Source: Sphingomonas sp. Root720 | GTDB taxonomy: Bacteria; Pseudomonadota; Alphaproteobacteria; Sphingomonadales; Sphingomonadaceae | Assembly: GCF_001428605.1 (NCBI RefSeq) | Contig: NZ_LMID01000016.1 | Coordinates: 62,001-126,000 of the forward strand | DNA: 64,000 nt | Direction: 5' to 3' | Part shown: one piece after another, positions 47,245 to 56,431 of the stretch | How the letters are laid out: each line of letters begins with the position of its first letter | Numbering within the stretch: position 1 is the stretch's first letter | The notes under the pieces: model-generated | Told to the model about the DNA's origin: nothing | Database searches by the model: none | What the model saw: only the letters and a program-made list of their open reading frames with translations | Made by a program: the position numbers and the translations under genes

Positions 47245-48180
47245 TCACTTGCACTTGGCATCTGCCTTTCCCCTGGCGACGAGGTCGGCGAGGCCGCCCG
47301 TCACCTTGTCGGGATATTTGGCCATCAGCACCTCATAGGCCTGGCAGGCCTTGTCGGGCAGTGGCGGCTTCCGCTTCATCAGCGCCTGCGCCATGTAGAC
47401 ATAGCTGTGCGGGGCGCGCTCGCCATCCTCGATCTTGGTGCTTTCGAAGAATTCGCGGATCGCCTCGTTATACTGGCCGTTGTCCAGATAGGCGCGGCCG
47501 GCGAGATTGCGGGCGTAGCTGGCATATTTGTTCTTCGGATATTTGGCGTACATCGCCTTCAGCGCGGCCGCCGCTTCGGGATATTTCTTCTGCTCCCACA
47601 GCGCATAGCCCGCCATATAGGCGTCCTTGCCGGCATCGCCGCTCGCCGCCACGGGCGCTGGAGCGGGGGCGGCCGGCTCCGGCAGGGTCGGCAACGGCTT
47701 CGGGCCCGGCGCGGTCCCGCCGGTCACGCCCTTGGCGGGCGGCGGAACGACATAGGGAACCGTGGCGCCCGTCGTCGCGCCGGCCGGAGCCGGCGGCGCC
47801 TTGCCTTCCAGCACGTTCAGCCGGAAATCGGCATCGCCCTTCATCTTGGCGAACTGATCTTCCAGCTTGCGCAGATTATAGCCATTCTGCTCGACCTGTC
47901 CGGTCAGCTGGGCCAGCGCTTTCTCGAGCGCGTCGACCCGACGGGTCAGGTCGGCCACCGGCGTGTCGGCCGGCGAGCCCGCGGGCACGGGCGGGGCGAC
48001 CTGCGGCTTGATCTCCGGTTCGAAGAATTGCTGGGCGCCACCGGGAAAAACCTTGCGCTGGACGGCCTTCATTTCCTTTTCCAGCTTGTCGACCCGCTTC
48101 TCGACCGGCATCGACTGCTGGGCGAGCGCCGGAACGGCGGTGGCGGACATAAGCAGGAGGGCGAGGATCGCCTTCTTCAT
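47245..48180 (-). CDS. cpoB: Cell division coordinator CpoB / Tol-Pal protein YbgF
   Basis: A 311-residue periplasmic protein working with Tol-Pal and septal wall synthesis. The start at 48180 begins the signal peptide (KKAILALLLMSATAVPALA); a longer frame is not protein-like. Residues 25-130 carry coiled-coil segments (VEKRVDKLEKEMKAVQRKV; LTRRVDALEKALAQLTGQVE in parts), then a Pro/Ala linker, and from about 190 tetratricopeptide repeats (YMAGYALWEQKKYPEAAAALKAMYAKYP in parts). It precedes tilS-ftsH. The pal and tolB genes expected nearby in many relatives are not in the window. Confidence 0.92.
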   Translation of the reverse strand: MKKAILALLLMSATAVPALAQQSMPVEKRVDKLEKEMKAVQRKVFPGGAQQFFEPEIKPQVAPPVPAGSPADTPVADLTRRVDALEKALAQLTGQVEQNGYNLRKLEDQFAKMKGDADFRLNVLEGKAPPAPAGATTGATVPYVVPPPAKGVTGGTAPGPKPLPTLPEPAAPAPAPVAASGDAGKDAYMAGYALWEQKKYPEAAAALKAMYAKYPKNKYASYARNLAGRAYLDNGQYNEAIREFFESTKIEDGERAPHSYVYMAQALMKRKPPLPDKACQAYEVLMAKYPDKVTGGLADLVARGKADAKCK

Positions 48181-48238
48181 GATCGGTAATTCCCCGTGAT
48201 CGTTTCGCTTGGATAATGCCGTCTGACGGCGGTCGGGA

Positions 48239-49168
48239 TCAAGGCTGCGGGCGGCGGTCCGAGTCACCGGTCGGCCCAGCCGTGCCGGCGCGGCCCGGCG
48301 AAGCGGCGTCGATCGGCGGAAGATCGCGCCCACCCTCCGGCACCGACCCCGCGTCGCTCGCATTTCCATCCTCCGGTGCGGCCGACACAGGCGCGGCGGT
48401 GGCGATCGCGACCAGCGCGTCGCGCTTCAGGCTGTAGGAACGGACCAGACGGTCGGGCTCGCCCACCGGCGGCAATTCGGTAGCGCCGATCAGGACCTTC
48501 AGCGATTGCGGCCGCCCCGTGCGCAGGATCGGATCGGCGGCGTCCTCGGGCAGGGTGAAACTCCGCCCGGCGGCCAGCACATCCATGAAATAGATTCTGG
48601 GGCCGTCCCGCTCGGAAATCTTGACCCAGGCATCCTCGCTGGCGGTGACGCTGATCGGGCCGGTCGGAACTGCGGGGACGGCCGGCGGCGCGATGGGCGG
48701 CGAAGCCGGCTGCCGCGCCGGAACCGGCCGGATGTCCTGCACCGTGTCGGCGGCGAGCTTGGCGAGATCGGTGCTGTCGCCTTCGAAGCGGAGCAGTAGA
48801 TATCCCATCCCCAGCAGCAGCGCGATCCCGAGCGCGACCATCGCCAGCAGGCGAGACGGCACGCGAGTCGGATCGACAGGTTCATAGGCTTCGGGTTCGA
48901 AATAGGCCCGCTGCTCGCCGCCGATCTGATCCCGGAACGCGCGCGACAACGCCTGGCCGTCGAGGCCGAGCATATTGGCATAGCTCTTCACGAAGCCCGC
49001 CGAATAGGGCAGCGCCGGCAAGCCGTCATGCTCACCCTTCTCGATCGCGTCGAGATGCCGCAGCGGAATGCGCGTGCGTGCAGCGACGTCGCTGAGTTCC
49101 AGCTCCTGCCGAGCGCGTTCGGCGGCAAGCTGTTCACCGACATTGCGGGGATCCGCGCCTTCACTCAT
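48239..49168 (-). CDS. RodZ-like helix-turn-helix membrane protein
   Basis: A 309-residue protein: an N-terminal Xre-type HTH (about 8-75, with LAAERARQELELSDVAARTRIPLRHLDAIE in parts), a single membrane helix (about 108-128), a Pro-rich linker, and a periplasmic DUF4115-like domain (SVTASEDAWVKISERDG near 195). This is the layout of the cell-shape protein RodZ, which links MreB to the wall machinery. The start chosen is ATG 49168, with GGAG 9 bases upstream; a GTG five codons earlier is too close to its own GGAG. No mre genes are adjacent. Confidence 0.8.
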   Translation of the reverse strand: MSEGADPRNVGEQLAAERARQELELSDVAARTRIPLRHLDAIEKGEHDGLPALPYSAGFVKSYANMLGLDGQALSRAFRDQIGGEQRAYFEPEAYEPVDPTRVPSRLLAMVALGIALLLGMGYLLLRFEGDSTDLAKLAADTVQDIRPVPARQPASPPIAPPAVPAVPTGPISVTASEDAWVKISERDGPRIYFMDVLAAGRSFTLPEDAADPILRTGRPQSLKVLIGATELPPVGEPDRLVRSYSLKRDALVAIATAAPVSAAPEDGNASDAGSVPEGGRDLPPIDAASPGRAGTAGPTGDSDRRPQP

Positions 49169-49282
49169 CGCGCTCTTCTCCACGCTCCGGAGCGATCAGG
49201 CAAGCAAGCAATCGTCAAACCAAGCAGCATCCGCGCCTCAGACGTAACCTTCCCCCGTCACGGGAACGGTCTGCCGCGCATT

Positions 49283-51562
49283 TCAGGCGACCGCAACCCC
49301 ATTGCTTTCGGCCCAGGCCGCAAGATCGCCGCGCAGGGTGCGGACCGGGCGGGTCAGGAACTCACCCATCCGCTCGCGCAGCGCGGCCGCGTCGAGCGAG
49401 CGGACCATCGCCTTGACCGGGCCGACCGCGGCGGGAGTGATCGACAGGCGATCGATCCCCAGGCCGATCAGCGCCATCGCCTCCAGCGGGCGGCCGCCCA
49501 TCTCGCCGCACACGCCCACCGGCACGCCGGCCTCGCGCGACTGCCGCGTGACCCGGCCGATGAACCGCAGGATCGCCGGGCTCAGCCAGTCGTAGCGCTC
49601 GGCCAGCTTCGGATTGGCGCGATCGGCCGCGAACAGGAACTGGGTGAGATCGTTGGTGCCAATCGACAGGAAGTCCAACCGCGGTAGCAGCATGTCGAGG
49701 CTTTCGGCCAGCGCCGGTACTTCCAGCATGGTGCCGAAGCGGATCGCGTTCGGCACCGCGCGCCCGTGGTCGTGGATCCATTTCCGCTGCGCCTCGAACA
49801 GTGCGACAGCCTCGTCGAACTCCCACGGCTCGGACACCATCGGGAACATGACATTGAGGGTGCGACCCGCCGCCGCCTCGAGCAACGCGCGCGCCTGGAC
49901 CTTCATCAGCGCGTCTCGCTCGAGGCCGAGGCGGATCGCGCGCCAGCCAAGCGCGGGATTCTCCTCGTCCATGTCGTCGCCGGTCTTCAGATAGGGCAGC
50001 GCCTTGTCACCGCCGATATCGACGGTGCGGAAGATCACCGGGCGATCCCCCGCGGTGTCGAGCACCTCGCGATAGAGCCGAAGCTGGCGTTCGCGCTGCG
50101 GCAAGGTCGCCGATACGAGGAACTGGAATTCGGTGCGGAACAGGCCGACGCCGTCGGCGCCGGTCACGTCGAGCGCCGCCATGTCGTCGCGCAGGCCGGC
50201 GTTGACCATCAGCTCGATGCGCAGGTCGTCGCGCGTCCGGGCCGGCAGGTCGCGCATCGCCGCGAACTCGGCCCGGCGCTTCTGGCCGACCATCATCTTG
50301 GCCTCGAAGGCCTCTTCCATCGGTCCACTGGCGCGGACCATGACCGAACCGCTCGTACCATCGAGCAGCAGCGTATCGCCCTCGCCGATCGTGCGGCGGA
50401 CATCCTTGACGCGGCCGAGCACGGGGACGCCCATGGCCCGGGCAACGATGGTGACATGGGCGGTCAGCGAGCCTTCCTCGAGCACCACGCCCTTCAGCCG
50501 ACGGCGATCATATTCGAGCAGTTCGGCGGGGCCGAGATTGCGCGCGATCAGAATCGAATCATGGCGCAGGCCGAGCTGCGCGGCGGTGCCGAGCTGGCCC
50601 GAGACGATGCGGAGCAGGCGGTTGGAGAGATCCTCCAGGTCGTGCATCCGCTCCGCGAGCAGCGGGTCGCCGATCTCGCGCATCCGCATGCGGGTGCGCT
50701 GCTGGACGCGCTCGATCGCCGCTTCGGCGGTCAGGCCGCTGTCGATCGCCTCGTTGATGCGCCGGATCCAGCCCTCGTCATAGGCGAACATCTTGTACAT
50801 CGCGAGGACGTCCTGATGCTCGCCCGCCGCGCCGAAATCGGCTTCGCGGGTCATCCGGTCGATCTGGTCGCGCATCTTGGCGAAGGCGGAGATGACGCGG
50901 TGGCGCTCGACCTCGATATCCTCGGCGACGGTATGCTCGATCTCGATGCGCGGCTGGTGATAGACCGCCCTGCCCCGCGCCATGCCCTCGACCAGCCGGA
51001 GGCCGGCAAGGCGCACCGGCCCGTTGTCGCGCGTTCCCTTCGCGCCGGGCGCGCCCTCGTCGATCAGCCCGGCGCCCGCGATCAGTTCGGCGAGCACCAT
51101 CGCCACGGTCTGCAGCGCCTCGATCTCGACATCGTCGAAGCGCCGCTGGTCGCGATGCTGGACCGCGAGGACGCCCACCGCGCGCTCGCGCCGGACGATC
51201 GGCACGCCCGCGAAGCTGTGGAACAGTTCCTCGCCCGTCTCGGGTTTGTAGGCGAAGTCGGGATGGCTGGTCGCCTCGTCGAGATTCAGCGTCTCGACAT
51301 TCTGCGCGATTGTCCCGACCAGGCCTTCGCCCAGCGCCAGCTTCGTGACGTGGACGGCACCCTGCCTAAGGCCCCGGGTGGCGAACAGCTCCAGCGCGCC
51401 GTCGCGCAGCAGATAGACCGAGCACACCTCGGTATCGAGCGCCTCGCCGATGATCTGGACGACCTGGTTCAGCTTGGTCTGCGCGGCCGACCGCGAGGCC
51501 ATCACGTCATGCAGGCGGGTCAGTATCTCGCGTGCGGCGGAGGTTGCTGTCAAAGGTGCCAT
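49283..51562 (-). CDS. ptsP: PTS enzyme I-Ntr (GAF-containing PtsP)
   Basis: Phosphoenolpyruvate-protein phosphotransferase of the nitrogen PTS. The 759-residue protein has an N-terminal GAF domain (about 15-165), then the enzyme I part: the His-domain segment LEEGSLTAHVTIVARAMGVPV (in parts) with the phospho-accepting His, and the PEP-binding barrel with GADGVGLFRTEF, MFPMVSEPWE, GTMLEVPAL and FLSIGTNDLTQF and CGEMGG motifs. It passes phosphate to NPr and IIA-Ntr, controlling potassium, carbon-storage and nitrogen responses in relatives. No ptsN or ptsO is seen in the window. It lies near lysC, as in many alphaproteobacteria. Confidence 0.95.
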   Translation of the reverse strand: MAPLTATSAAREILTRLHDVMASRSAAQTKLNQVVQIIGEALDTEVCSVYLLRDGALELFATRGLRQGAVHVTKLALGEGLVGTIAQNVETLNLDEATSHPDFAYKPETGEELFHSFAGVPIVRRERAVGVLAVQHRDQRRFDDVEIEALQTVAMVLAELIAGAGLIDEGAPGAKGTRDNGPVRLAGLRLVEGMARGRAVYHQPRIEIEHTVAEDIEVERHRVISAFAKMRDQIDRMTREADFGAAGEHQDVLAMYKMFAYDEGWIRRINEAIDSGLTAEAAIERVQQRTRMRMREIGDPLLAERMHDLEDLSNRLLRIVSGQLGTAAQLGLRHDSILIARNLGPAELLEYDRRRLKGVVLEEGSLTAHVTIVARAMGVPVLGRVKDVRRTIGEGDTLLLDGTSGSVMVRASGPMEEAFEAKMMVGQKRRAEFAAMRDLPARTRDDLRIELMVNAGLRDDMAALDVTGADGVGLFRTEFQFLVSATLPQRERQLRLYREVLDTAGDRPVIFRTVDIGGDKALPYLKTGDDMDEENPALGWRAIRLGLERDALMKVQARALLEAAAGRTLNVMFPMVSEPWEFDEAVALFEAQRKWIHDHGRAVPNAIRFGTMLEVPALAESLDMLLPRLDFLSIGTNDLTQFLFAADRANPKLAERYDWLSPAILRFIGRVTRQSREAGVPVGVCGEMGGRPLEAMALIGLGIDRLSITPAAVGPVKAMVRSLDAAALRERMGEFLTRPVRTLRGDLAAWAESNGVAVA

Positions 51563-51593
51563 TATGTGGCCCGCTATCAGAAACGGTGCCGGG

Positions 51594-51611
51594 ATTCCAA
51601 TGATGGAATCT
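51594..51611. repeat. Short perfect inverted repeat upstream of ptsP
   Basis: GATTCCA (51594-51600) and TGGAATC (51605-51611) around a 4-base loop, between the nitronate monooxygenase stop and the ptsP start. It could be an operator or a weak terminator. Confidence 0.3.
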
Positions 51612-51687
51612 TTGCCGGCCCCAAGCCGCCCGGCACCGGCAACCGTCCGCCCCCCGCGATCGCGCGGCCGCCGGTGCCGAGACCAGC

Positions 51688-52704
51688 CTAGTGCGTGCGC
51701 CGTTCCAGCGCCGTGGCGGCTTCGCCGATCAAGGTGGCGACGATGTCGGCGAGCGGTTCTTCCCGGGTGACCATGCCGACCGACTGGCCCGCCATCACCG
51801 AACCATGCTCGATATCGCCGTCGATCACCGCGCGGCGCAGTGCCCCCGCCCAGTAATGCTCGATCTGGAGTTGGGCCTCGGCCATCTCGACCGTGCCTTC
51901 GTCGAGGAGCCGGGCGACTTCGCGCTGCTTGGCGGTGAAGAGCTCGGACGATGCGTTCCGCAGCGCGCGGACGGGGATCACCGGCAGGCGCGGATCGATC
52001 TGGACGCTGGTGATCGCATCGCGCGCCGAAGCGCGGATGAACGCCTTCTTGAAGTTCGCGTGCGCGATCGACTCGGTCGCGCAGACGAAGCGGGTGCCGA
52101 GCTGGACGCCAGCCGCGCCCATTTCGAGATAGCCGGCGATCGCCTCGCCGCGGCCGATGCCGCCGGCGACGAACACCGGCAGATCCTGGGCCACGACTGG
52201 CAGTATCTCCTGCGCCAGCACCGAGGTGGAGACCGGACCGATATGGCCGCCCGCTTCCATCCCCTCGATCACCAGCGCGTCGACGCCCGAACGGATCAGC
52301 TTCTTCGCCAGCGCCAGCGCGGGGGCGAAGCAGATCACCTTGGCGCCCGACGCCTTGATCTTCTCGATCGCCCCGCCCGGCGGCAGCCCGCCCGCCAGCA
52401 CGACATGCCCGACCCGGTGCTTCGCGCAGACCTCGATCAGCTCGACCAGCTGGGGGTGCATGGTGATCAGGTTGACGCCGAACGGCTTCGACGTCAGCGC
52501 CTTGGTCCCCGCGATCTCCGCATCGAGCAGTTCGGGCGACATCGCGCCGCAGGCGATTACCCCGAAGCAGCCCGCATTCGACATGGCGGCGACGAGATTG
52601 CGTTCCGATACCCAGCTCATCGCCCCGCCGAGGATCGCATATTCGCTGCCCAGCAGGGCAACGCCGCGCTCCATCAAGGCATGCAGGCGATTATGTATAG
52701 ACAT
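51688..52704 (-). CDS. Nitronate monooxygenase (2-nitropropane dioxygenase family)
   Basis: A 338-residue FMN-dependent TIM-barrel enzyme oxidising alkyl nitronates such as propionate 3-nitronate. The start at 52704 is used because family sequence begins there and the longer frame runs through a palindromic repeat. Recognisable parts are the N-terminal YAILGGAMSWVSERNLVAAMSNAG (in parts), GVNLIT, VIEGMEAGGHIG and the FMN phosphate loop PVFVAGGIGRGEAI. The FabK enoyl-ACP reductase is a related family, but this length and the GGH signature favour nitronate oxidation. Confidence 0.88.
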   Translation of the reverse strand: MSIHNRLHALMERGVALLGSEYAILGGAMSWVSERNLVAAMSNAGCFGVIACGAMSPELLDAEIAGTKALTSKPFGVNLITMHPQLVELIEVCAKHRVGHVVLAGGLPPGGAIEKIKASGAKVICFAPALALAKKLIRSGVDALVIEGMEAGGHIGPVSTSVLAQEILPVVAQDLPVFVAGGIGRGEAIAGYLEMGAAGVQLGTRFVCATESIAHANFKKAFIRASARDAITSVQIDPRLPVIPVRALRNASSELFTAKQREVARLLDEGTVEMAEAQLQIEHYWAGALRRAVIDGDIEHGSVMAGQSVGMVTREEPLADIVATLIGEAATALERRTH

Positions 52705-52719
52705 TATCGTTCCCCGATC

Positions 52720-52798
52720 GTCATCCCGGCGAAGACCGGGATCCCATTGTCTTTCACCACGCAAAACACAGCGAGATTCCGGCGTTCGCCGGAATGAC
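52720..52798. repeat. Dispersed palindromic repeat, copy C
   Basis: Arms at 52720-52743 and 52775-52798; inner parts CCCGGCGAAGACCGGG and TTCCGGCGTTCGCCGGAA. It lies between the nitronate monooxygenase start and the lysC stop. Confidence 0.75.
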
Positions 52799-52810
52799 GG
52801 AGACGGAAGT

Positions 52811-54067
52811 TCAAGCGGCATCCTCCGCGTCGAGGCCATAAGCGGTGTGGAGGACGCGGACCGCGAGTTCGGTATAGTCCTCGTTGATCAGGACCGAGAC
52901 CTTGATCTCCGACGTGGTGATCGCGAGCACGTTGATGCCGCGGCCGGCCAGGGCGTCGAACATCTTCGAGGCGACACCGGCATGGCTGCGCATGCCCACG
53001 CCGACGACCGAGATCTTGGCGACATTGGTGTCGTGGATCAGCTTCTCATAACCGATATTGCCACGCTCGCGCTCGAGCACGTCGAGCGACCGGGCCAGTT
53101 CGGCGGTCGGCACGGTGAAGGTGACGTCGGTCGAGCCGGTATCGTGCGCTACGTTCTGCACGATCATGTCGACGTTGATGTTGCCGTCGGCCAGCGGCGC
53201 GAAGATCGAGGCGACCGCGCCGGGGCGGTCGGGGACCGCGGTCAGCGTGACCTTGGTCTCGTTCTTGTCATAGGCGATGCCGGTGATGAGCTGGCGTTCC
53301 ATGGTGCTTCCTTCGATTTCGTCTTCGCCGACGATCATGGTGCCGGGCGTGGGATTGTCGGTCGGCTGGTCGAAGGACGAGAGCACCTGGACCCTCACCT
53401 TCTCCTTCATCGCGAGTCCGACCGAGCGGGTCTGCAGGACCTTGGCACCGACCGAGGCGAGCTCGAGCATCTCCTCATAGGTGACCTTGGCCAGCTTGCG
53501 GGCCTTGGGCACGATGCGCGGGTCGGTGGTGTAGACCCCATCGACATCGGTGTAGATGTCGCAGCGATCGGCCTTCATCGCCGCGGCGACCGCGACCGCC
53601 GAGGTGTCGGAGCCGCCACGGCCCAGGGTCGTCACCCGGTCGTCGGCGGTCATGCCCTGGAAACCGGGGATGACCGCGACCTCGCCGGCGGCCATCGCCT
53701 TGCCGATCGCTTCGGAATTGATGGTCTCGATCCGGGCCGAGGCGTGCGCGTCGCTGGTGCGGATCGGCAACTGCCAGCCGAGCCAGCTGCGCGCCTTCAC
53801 CCCCATCGACTGGAGGACGATGGCAAGCAGGCCGCTCGTCACCTGTTCGCCCGAAGCGACGACCACGTCATATTCGCGCGGATCGTAGAGCGGCGAGGCT
53901 TCGCGGCAGAAGTTGACGAGCCGATCGGTTTCCCCGGACATCGCCGAGACGACGACCGCAACCTCGTTGCCGAGCTCGACCTCATGCTTGACGCGGTTCG
54001 CCACGTTGCGAATTCGCTCGATCCCCGCCATCGAGGTTCCGCCGAATTTCATAACGATGCGCGCCAT
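52811..54067 (-). CDS. lysC: Aspartate kinase
   Basis: Phosphorylates aspartate as the first step to lysine, threonine and methionine. The 418-residue protein has the N-terminal KFGGTS motif (residues 8-13), VVVSAMSGETDRL, and GRGGSDTSAVA near 150-160 in the kinase domain, followed by two C-terminal ACT domains (about 265 onwards) for feedback control by amino acids. The length fits the monofunctional alphaproteobacterial enzyme. It is divergent from ubiG. Confidence 0.96.
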   Translation of the reverse strand: MARIVMKFGGTSMAGIERIRNVANRVKHEVELGNEVAVVVSAMSGETDRLVNFCREASPLYDPREYDVVVASGEQVTSGLLAIVLQSMGVKARSWLGWQLPIRTSDAHASARIETINSEAIGKAMAAGEVAVIPGFQGMTADDRVTTLGRGGSDTSAVAVAAAMKADRCDIYTDVDGVYTTDPRIVPKARKLAKVTYEEMLELASVGAKVLQTRSVGLAMKEKVRVQVLSSFDQPTDNPTPGTMIVGEDEIEGSTMERQLITGIAYDKNETKVTLTAVPDRPGAVASIFAPLADGNINVDMIVQNVAHDTGSTDVTFTVPTAELARSLDVLERERGNIGYEKLIHDTNVAKISVVGVGMRSHAGVASKMFDALAGRGINVLAITTSEIKVSVLINEDYTELAVRVLHTAYGLDAEDAA

Positions 54068-54150
54068 TGCCTACCGTCTGTCCCAAAGAGGCCGAAAAGC
54101 CGGAAAAGCCCTTGGGTTCAAGGGCGCGGCCCTGATAGAGAGGGGCCGCA

Positions 54151-54885
54151 ATGAACGCAAGCGCACAACAGCACGGCTCGATCGTCGCCGAGGAAGCAGC
54201 CCATTTCGGAAAACTGGCCGCCGAATGGTGGGATCCGAAAGGATCCTCGGCGATGCTGCACAAGCTCAACCCGCCACGGCTGCGTCATATCCGCGCGACG
54301 ATCGACGCGCATTGGGACCTGGCACCGGCGTCGCTCCGTCCGCTGGCCGGCCGGCGGGCGGCCGATGTCGGCTGCGGCGCCGGCCTGCTCGCCGAACCGC
54401 TGGCGCGGATGGGCGCCGCCGTGACCGGCATCGACGCGGCCCCCGAGAATATCGCGGTAGCCAAGCTCCATGCCGCGACGCAGGGCCTGGCGATCGACTA
54501 TCGGGCGGGCGGTGTCGAGGCATTGGCGGGCGAGAGGTTCGACCTCGTCACCTCGATGGAGGTGATCGAGCATGTCGCCGACCCGGCGGCGTTCGTCGCC
54601 GAGTTGGCCGGGCTGCTGGCACCGGGCGGGATCATGATCCTGTCGACGCCCAACCGGACCCCGCTGTCGAAACTGGCGATGATCACGGTAGGGGAAGGCC
54701 TGGGCATGGTTCCGAAGGGCACCCACGATTGGCACAGGTTCGTCACCCCGGACGAACTCGCCGGTCATGTCGAGGCCGCCGGGCTGCGGGTGGTCGACCG
54801 CAAGGGCCTCAGCTTCTCGCCCGCCGCGGGCTTCCATCTGAGCGACAACCTGGCGCTCGACTATTTCCTGACCGCGATCCGGTGA
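54151..54885 (+). CDS. ubiG: Ubiquinone biosynthesis O-methyltransferase
   Basis: Methylates the two hydroxyl groups of ubiquinone intermediates. The 244-residue protein has the UbiG start HFGKLAAEWWDPKGSS (residues about 18-33), SAM motif [20 protein letters not shown] (in parts) near 70-80, TGIDAAPENI and SMEVIEHVADP. It is divergent from lysC, a common alphaproteobacterial arrangement, and its TGA overlaps the GTG of the next methyltransferase. Confidence 0.95.
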   Translation: MNASAQQHGSIVAEEAAHFGKLAAEWWDPKGSSAMLHKLNPPRLRHIRATIDAHWDLAPASLRPLAGRRAADVGCGAGLLAEPLARMGAAVTGIDAAPENIAVAKLHAATQGLAIDYRAGGVEALAGERFDLVTSMEVIEHVADPAAFVAELAGLLAPGGIMILSTPNRTPLSKLAMITVGEGLGMVPKGTHDWHRFVTPDELAGHVEAAGLRVVDRKGLSFSPAAGFHLSDNLALDYFLTAIR

Positions 54886-55631
54886 TCGCGTTCAAGGACC
54901 ATTTCTCGTCGCATGCCGCTGACTATGCCGCCTATCGCCCGGCCTATCCGGCGGCGCTGGCCGCGTGGCTCTCCTCCGTGGCGCCTGCGCCAACGGCCGC
55001 GCTCGATGTCGGCTGCGGCTCGGGCCAGCTTTCGTTGCTGCTCGCCGGGCATTTCGAGAGGGTGGTCGCGACCGATCCGAGCGCGCGGCAGATCGACAGC
55101 GCGATCGCCCATCCCCGGATCGACTATCGGGTCGCGCCGGCCGAGGCGAGCGGCCTGCCCAACGCGTCGGTCGACCTGATCACCGCCGCACAGGCCGCCC
55201 ACTGGTTCGACCTGCCCGCGTTCTTCGCCGAGGCGCGGAGGCTATTGCGACCCGGAGGGGTGATCGCGCTGATAAGCTATGCGGGCATGGAAGGGCCTGG
55301 CGAGGTCGAGGCGATCGTCGAGCGGTTCCGGCTCGTCACGCTGAAGGATCATTGGCCGCCGGAACGCGCGCTGGTGGAAAACCGCTATCGCGATATCCAT
55401 CTTCCCTTCGCCGCGATCGCGCCCCCCGATTTCGCGATCGAGGCGCAATGGCCGCTCGCCGCGCTGATCGGCTATCTCGACACCTGGTCGGCCGTGCGGG
55501 CGATGGAGCGAACCGACGGCCGTGCCGCGTTCGACGCGGCCGTCGCCGAACTGACCCGCGCCTGGGGCGATCCGGCCGACAACCGGACGATCCGTTGGCC
55601 GCTCACCATCCTGACAGGACGACATTCTTGA
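54882..55631 (+). CDS. Class I SAM-dependent methyltransferase
   Basis: A 249-residue enzyme starting at GTG 54882, in the stop of ubiG (GTGA). It has an N-terminal YxxYRPxYP-like segment (AADYAAYRPAYPAAL), motif I ALDVGCGSGQLSLLLA, VVATDPS and LITAAQAAHWFD, typical of the UbiE/Coq5-like and trans-aconitate-type methyltransferases. The substrate is unknown. The TGA lies inside the TTG start of the NUDIX gene, so ubiG, this gene and the hydrolase are coupled. Confidence 0.88.
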   Translation: MIAFKDHFSSHAADYAAYRPAYPAALAAWLSSVAPAPTAALDVGCGSGQLSLLLAGHFERVVATDPSARQIDSAIAHPRIDYRVAPAEASGLPNASVDLITAAQAAHWFDLPAFFAEARRLLRPGGVIALISYAGMEGPGEVEAIVERFRLVTLKDHWPPERALVENRYRDIHLPFAAIAPPDFAIEAQWPLAALIGYLDTWSAVRAMERTDGRAAFDAAVAELTRAWGDPADNRTIRWPLTILTGRHS

Positions 55632-56431
55632 CCGACACTCTGCCACCCGCCATTCCGGCCGCCACGCTGATCCTGTTGCGCGACCGGCCGGGGGCCTTTC
55701 CCGAGATACCGATGATCGGGCGCGGCGCGCACCTCGCCTTCGCCGCCAGCCGGATGGTCTTCCCGGGCGGGCGGGTCGACGCCGACGATCATGTCTTCGC
55801 CGGACGGCCCGACCTGTTGGTCGATGGCCCCGCCATCGACCCCGAGGACCTCGCCCACCGGATCACCGCGATCCGCGAGACGATCGAGGAAATCGGCCTG
55901 GCGCCGGGGATCGAGGCCATCGGCGAGGTGGGCCGGCTTGCGGCGATGCGCGCCGCCCTGCACGACGGCGAGCCGCTGAGCGCCATCCTCGGCCGGCTTG
56001 GGCTGCGGATCAATCCGCATGACATCCATCCCTTCGCCCGCTGGCGGCCCGATCACGAGCTGTCGCGCCGGTTCGACACCCGCTTCTACATCGCCCGTGC
56101 GCCCGATCTCGGCGAAGCCCGCGCCGACGGCAGCGAGAGCAGCCATCTGGTCTGGGCCACGGCCGAGCGGCATCTGGCGAACAAGGCGCTGATCTTCCCG
56201 ACGATCCGCAACCTGGAGCGGATAGGCCAGGCCGGCGACTTCGACGCCGCCGTCGCGCTGGCCCGGCGCTATCCGGTCGAGATGGTCACGCCTTGGATCG
56301 AGACGCGCGACGGGGAGCATTTCCTCTGCATCCCCGACACGCTCGGCTATCCGGTAACAGTCGCCCCGATCGCCGATGTCGATCGCGATTCCGATCCCAA
56401 CAGGCCTTCGATAACCCTCAACCCGGGATAA
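55628..56431 (+). CDS. NUDIX hydrolase (NUDT7/19-like)
   Basis: A 267-residue protein starting at TTG 55628, overlapping the previous stop. The Nudix region begins VFPGGRVD and, after an insertion, has the catalytic RETIEEIGLAPG helix (REtxxEExGl), so the box is split by an insertion as in NUDT7/NUDT19-type coenzyme A or acyl-CoA pyrophosphatases. The last 28 codons overlap the 3' end of the convergent manA gene by 85 bases. The substrate cannot be told. Confidence 0.85.
   Translation: MTDTLPPAIPAATLILLRDRPGAFPEIPMIGRGAHLAFAASRMVFPGGRVDADDHVFAGRPDLLVDGPAIDPEDLAHRITAIRETIEEIGLAPGIEAIGEVGRLAAMRAALHDGEPLSAILGRLGLRINPHDIHPFARWRPDHELSRRFDTRFYIARAPDLGEARADGSESSHLVWATAERHLANKALIFPTIRNLERIGQAGDFDAAVALARRYPVEMVTPWIETRDGEHFLCIPDTLGYPVTVAPIADVDRDSDPNRPSITLNPG

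Noticed and set aside
51594-51611. A terminator upstream of ptsP
   Set aside because: The 7-bp stem is perfect but short, and on the minus strand it precedes CCCGG rather than a T-run, so it is listed only as a repeat.
49766-51691. A 641-codon plus-strand ORF opposite ptsP
   Set aside because: The ptsP motifs are unambiguous; the opposite frame is a shadow with no protein family.
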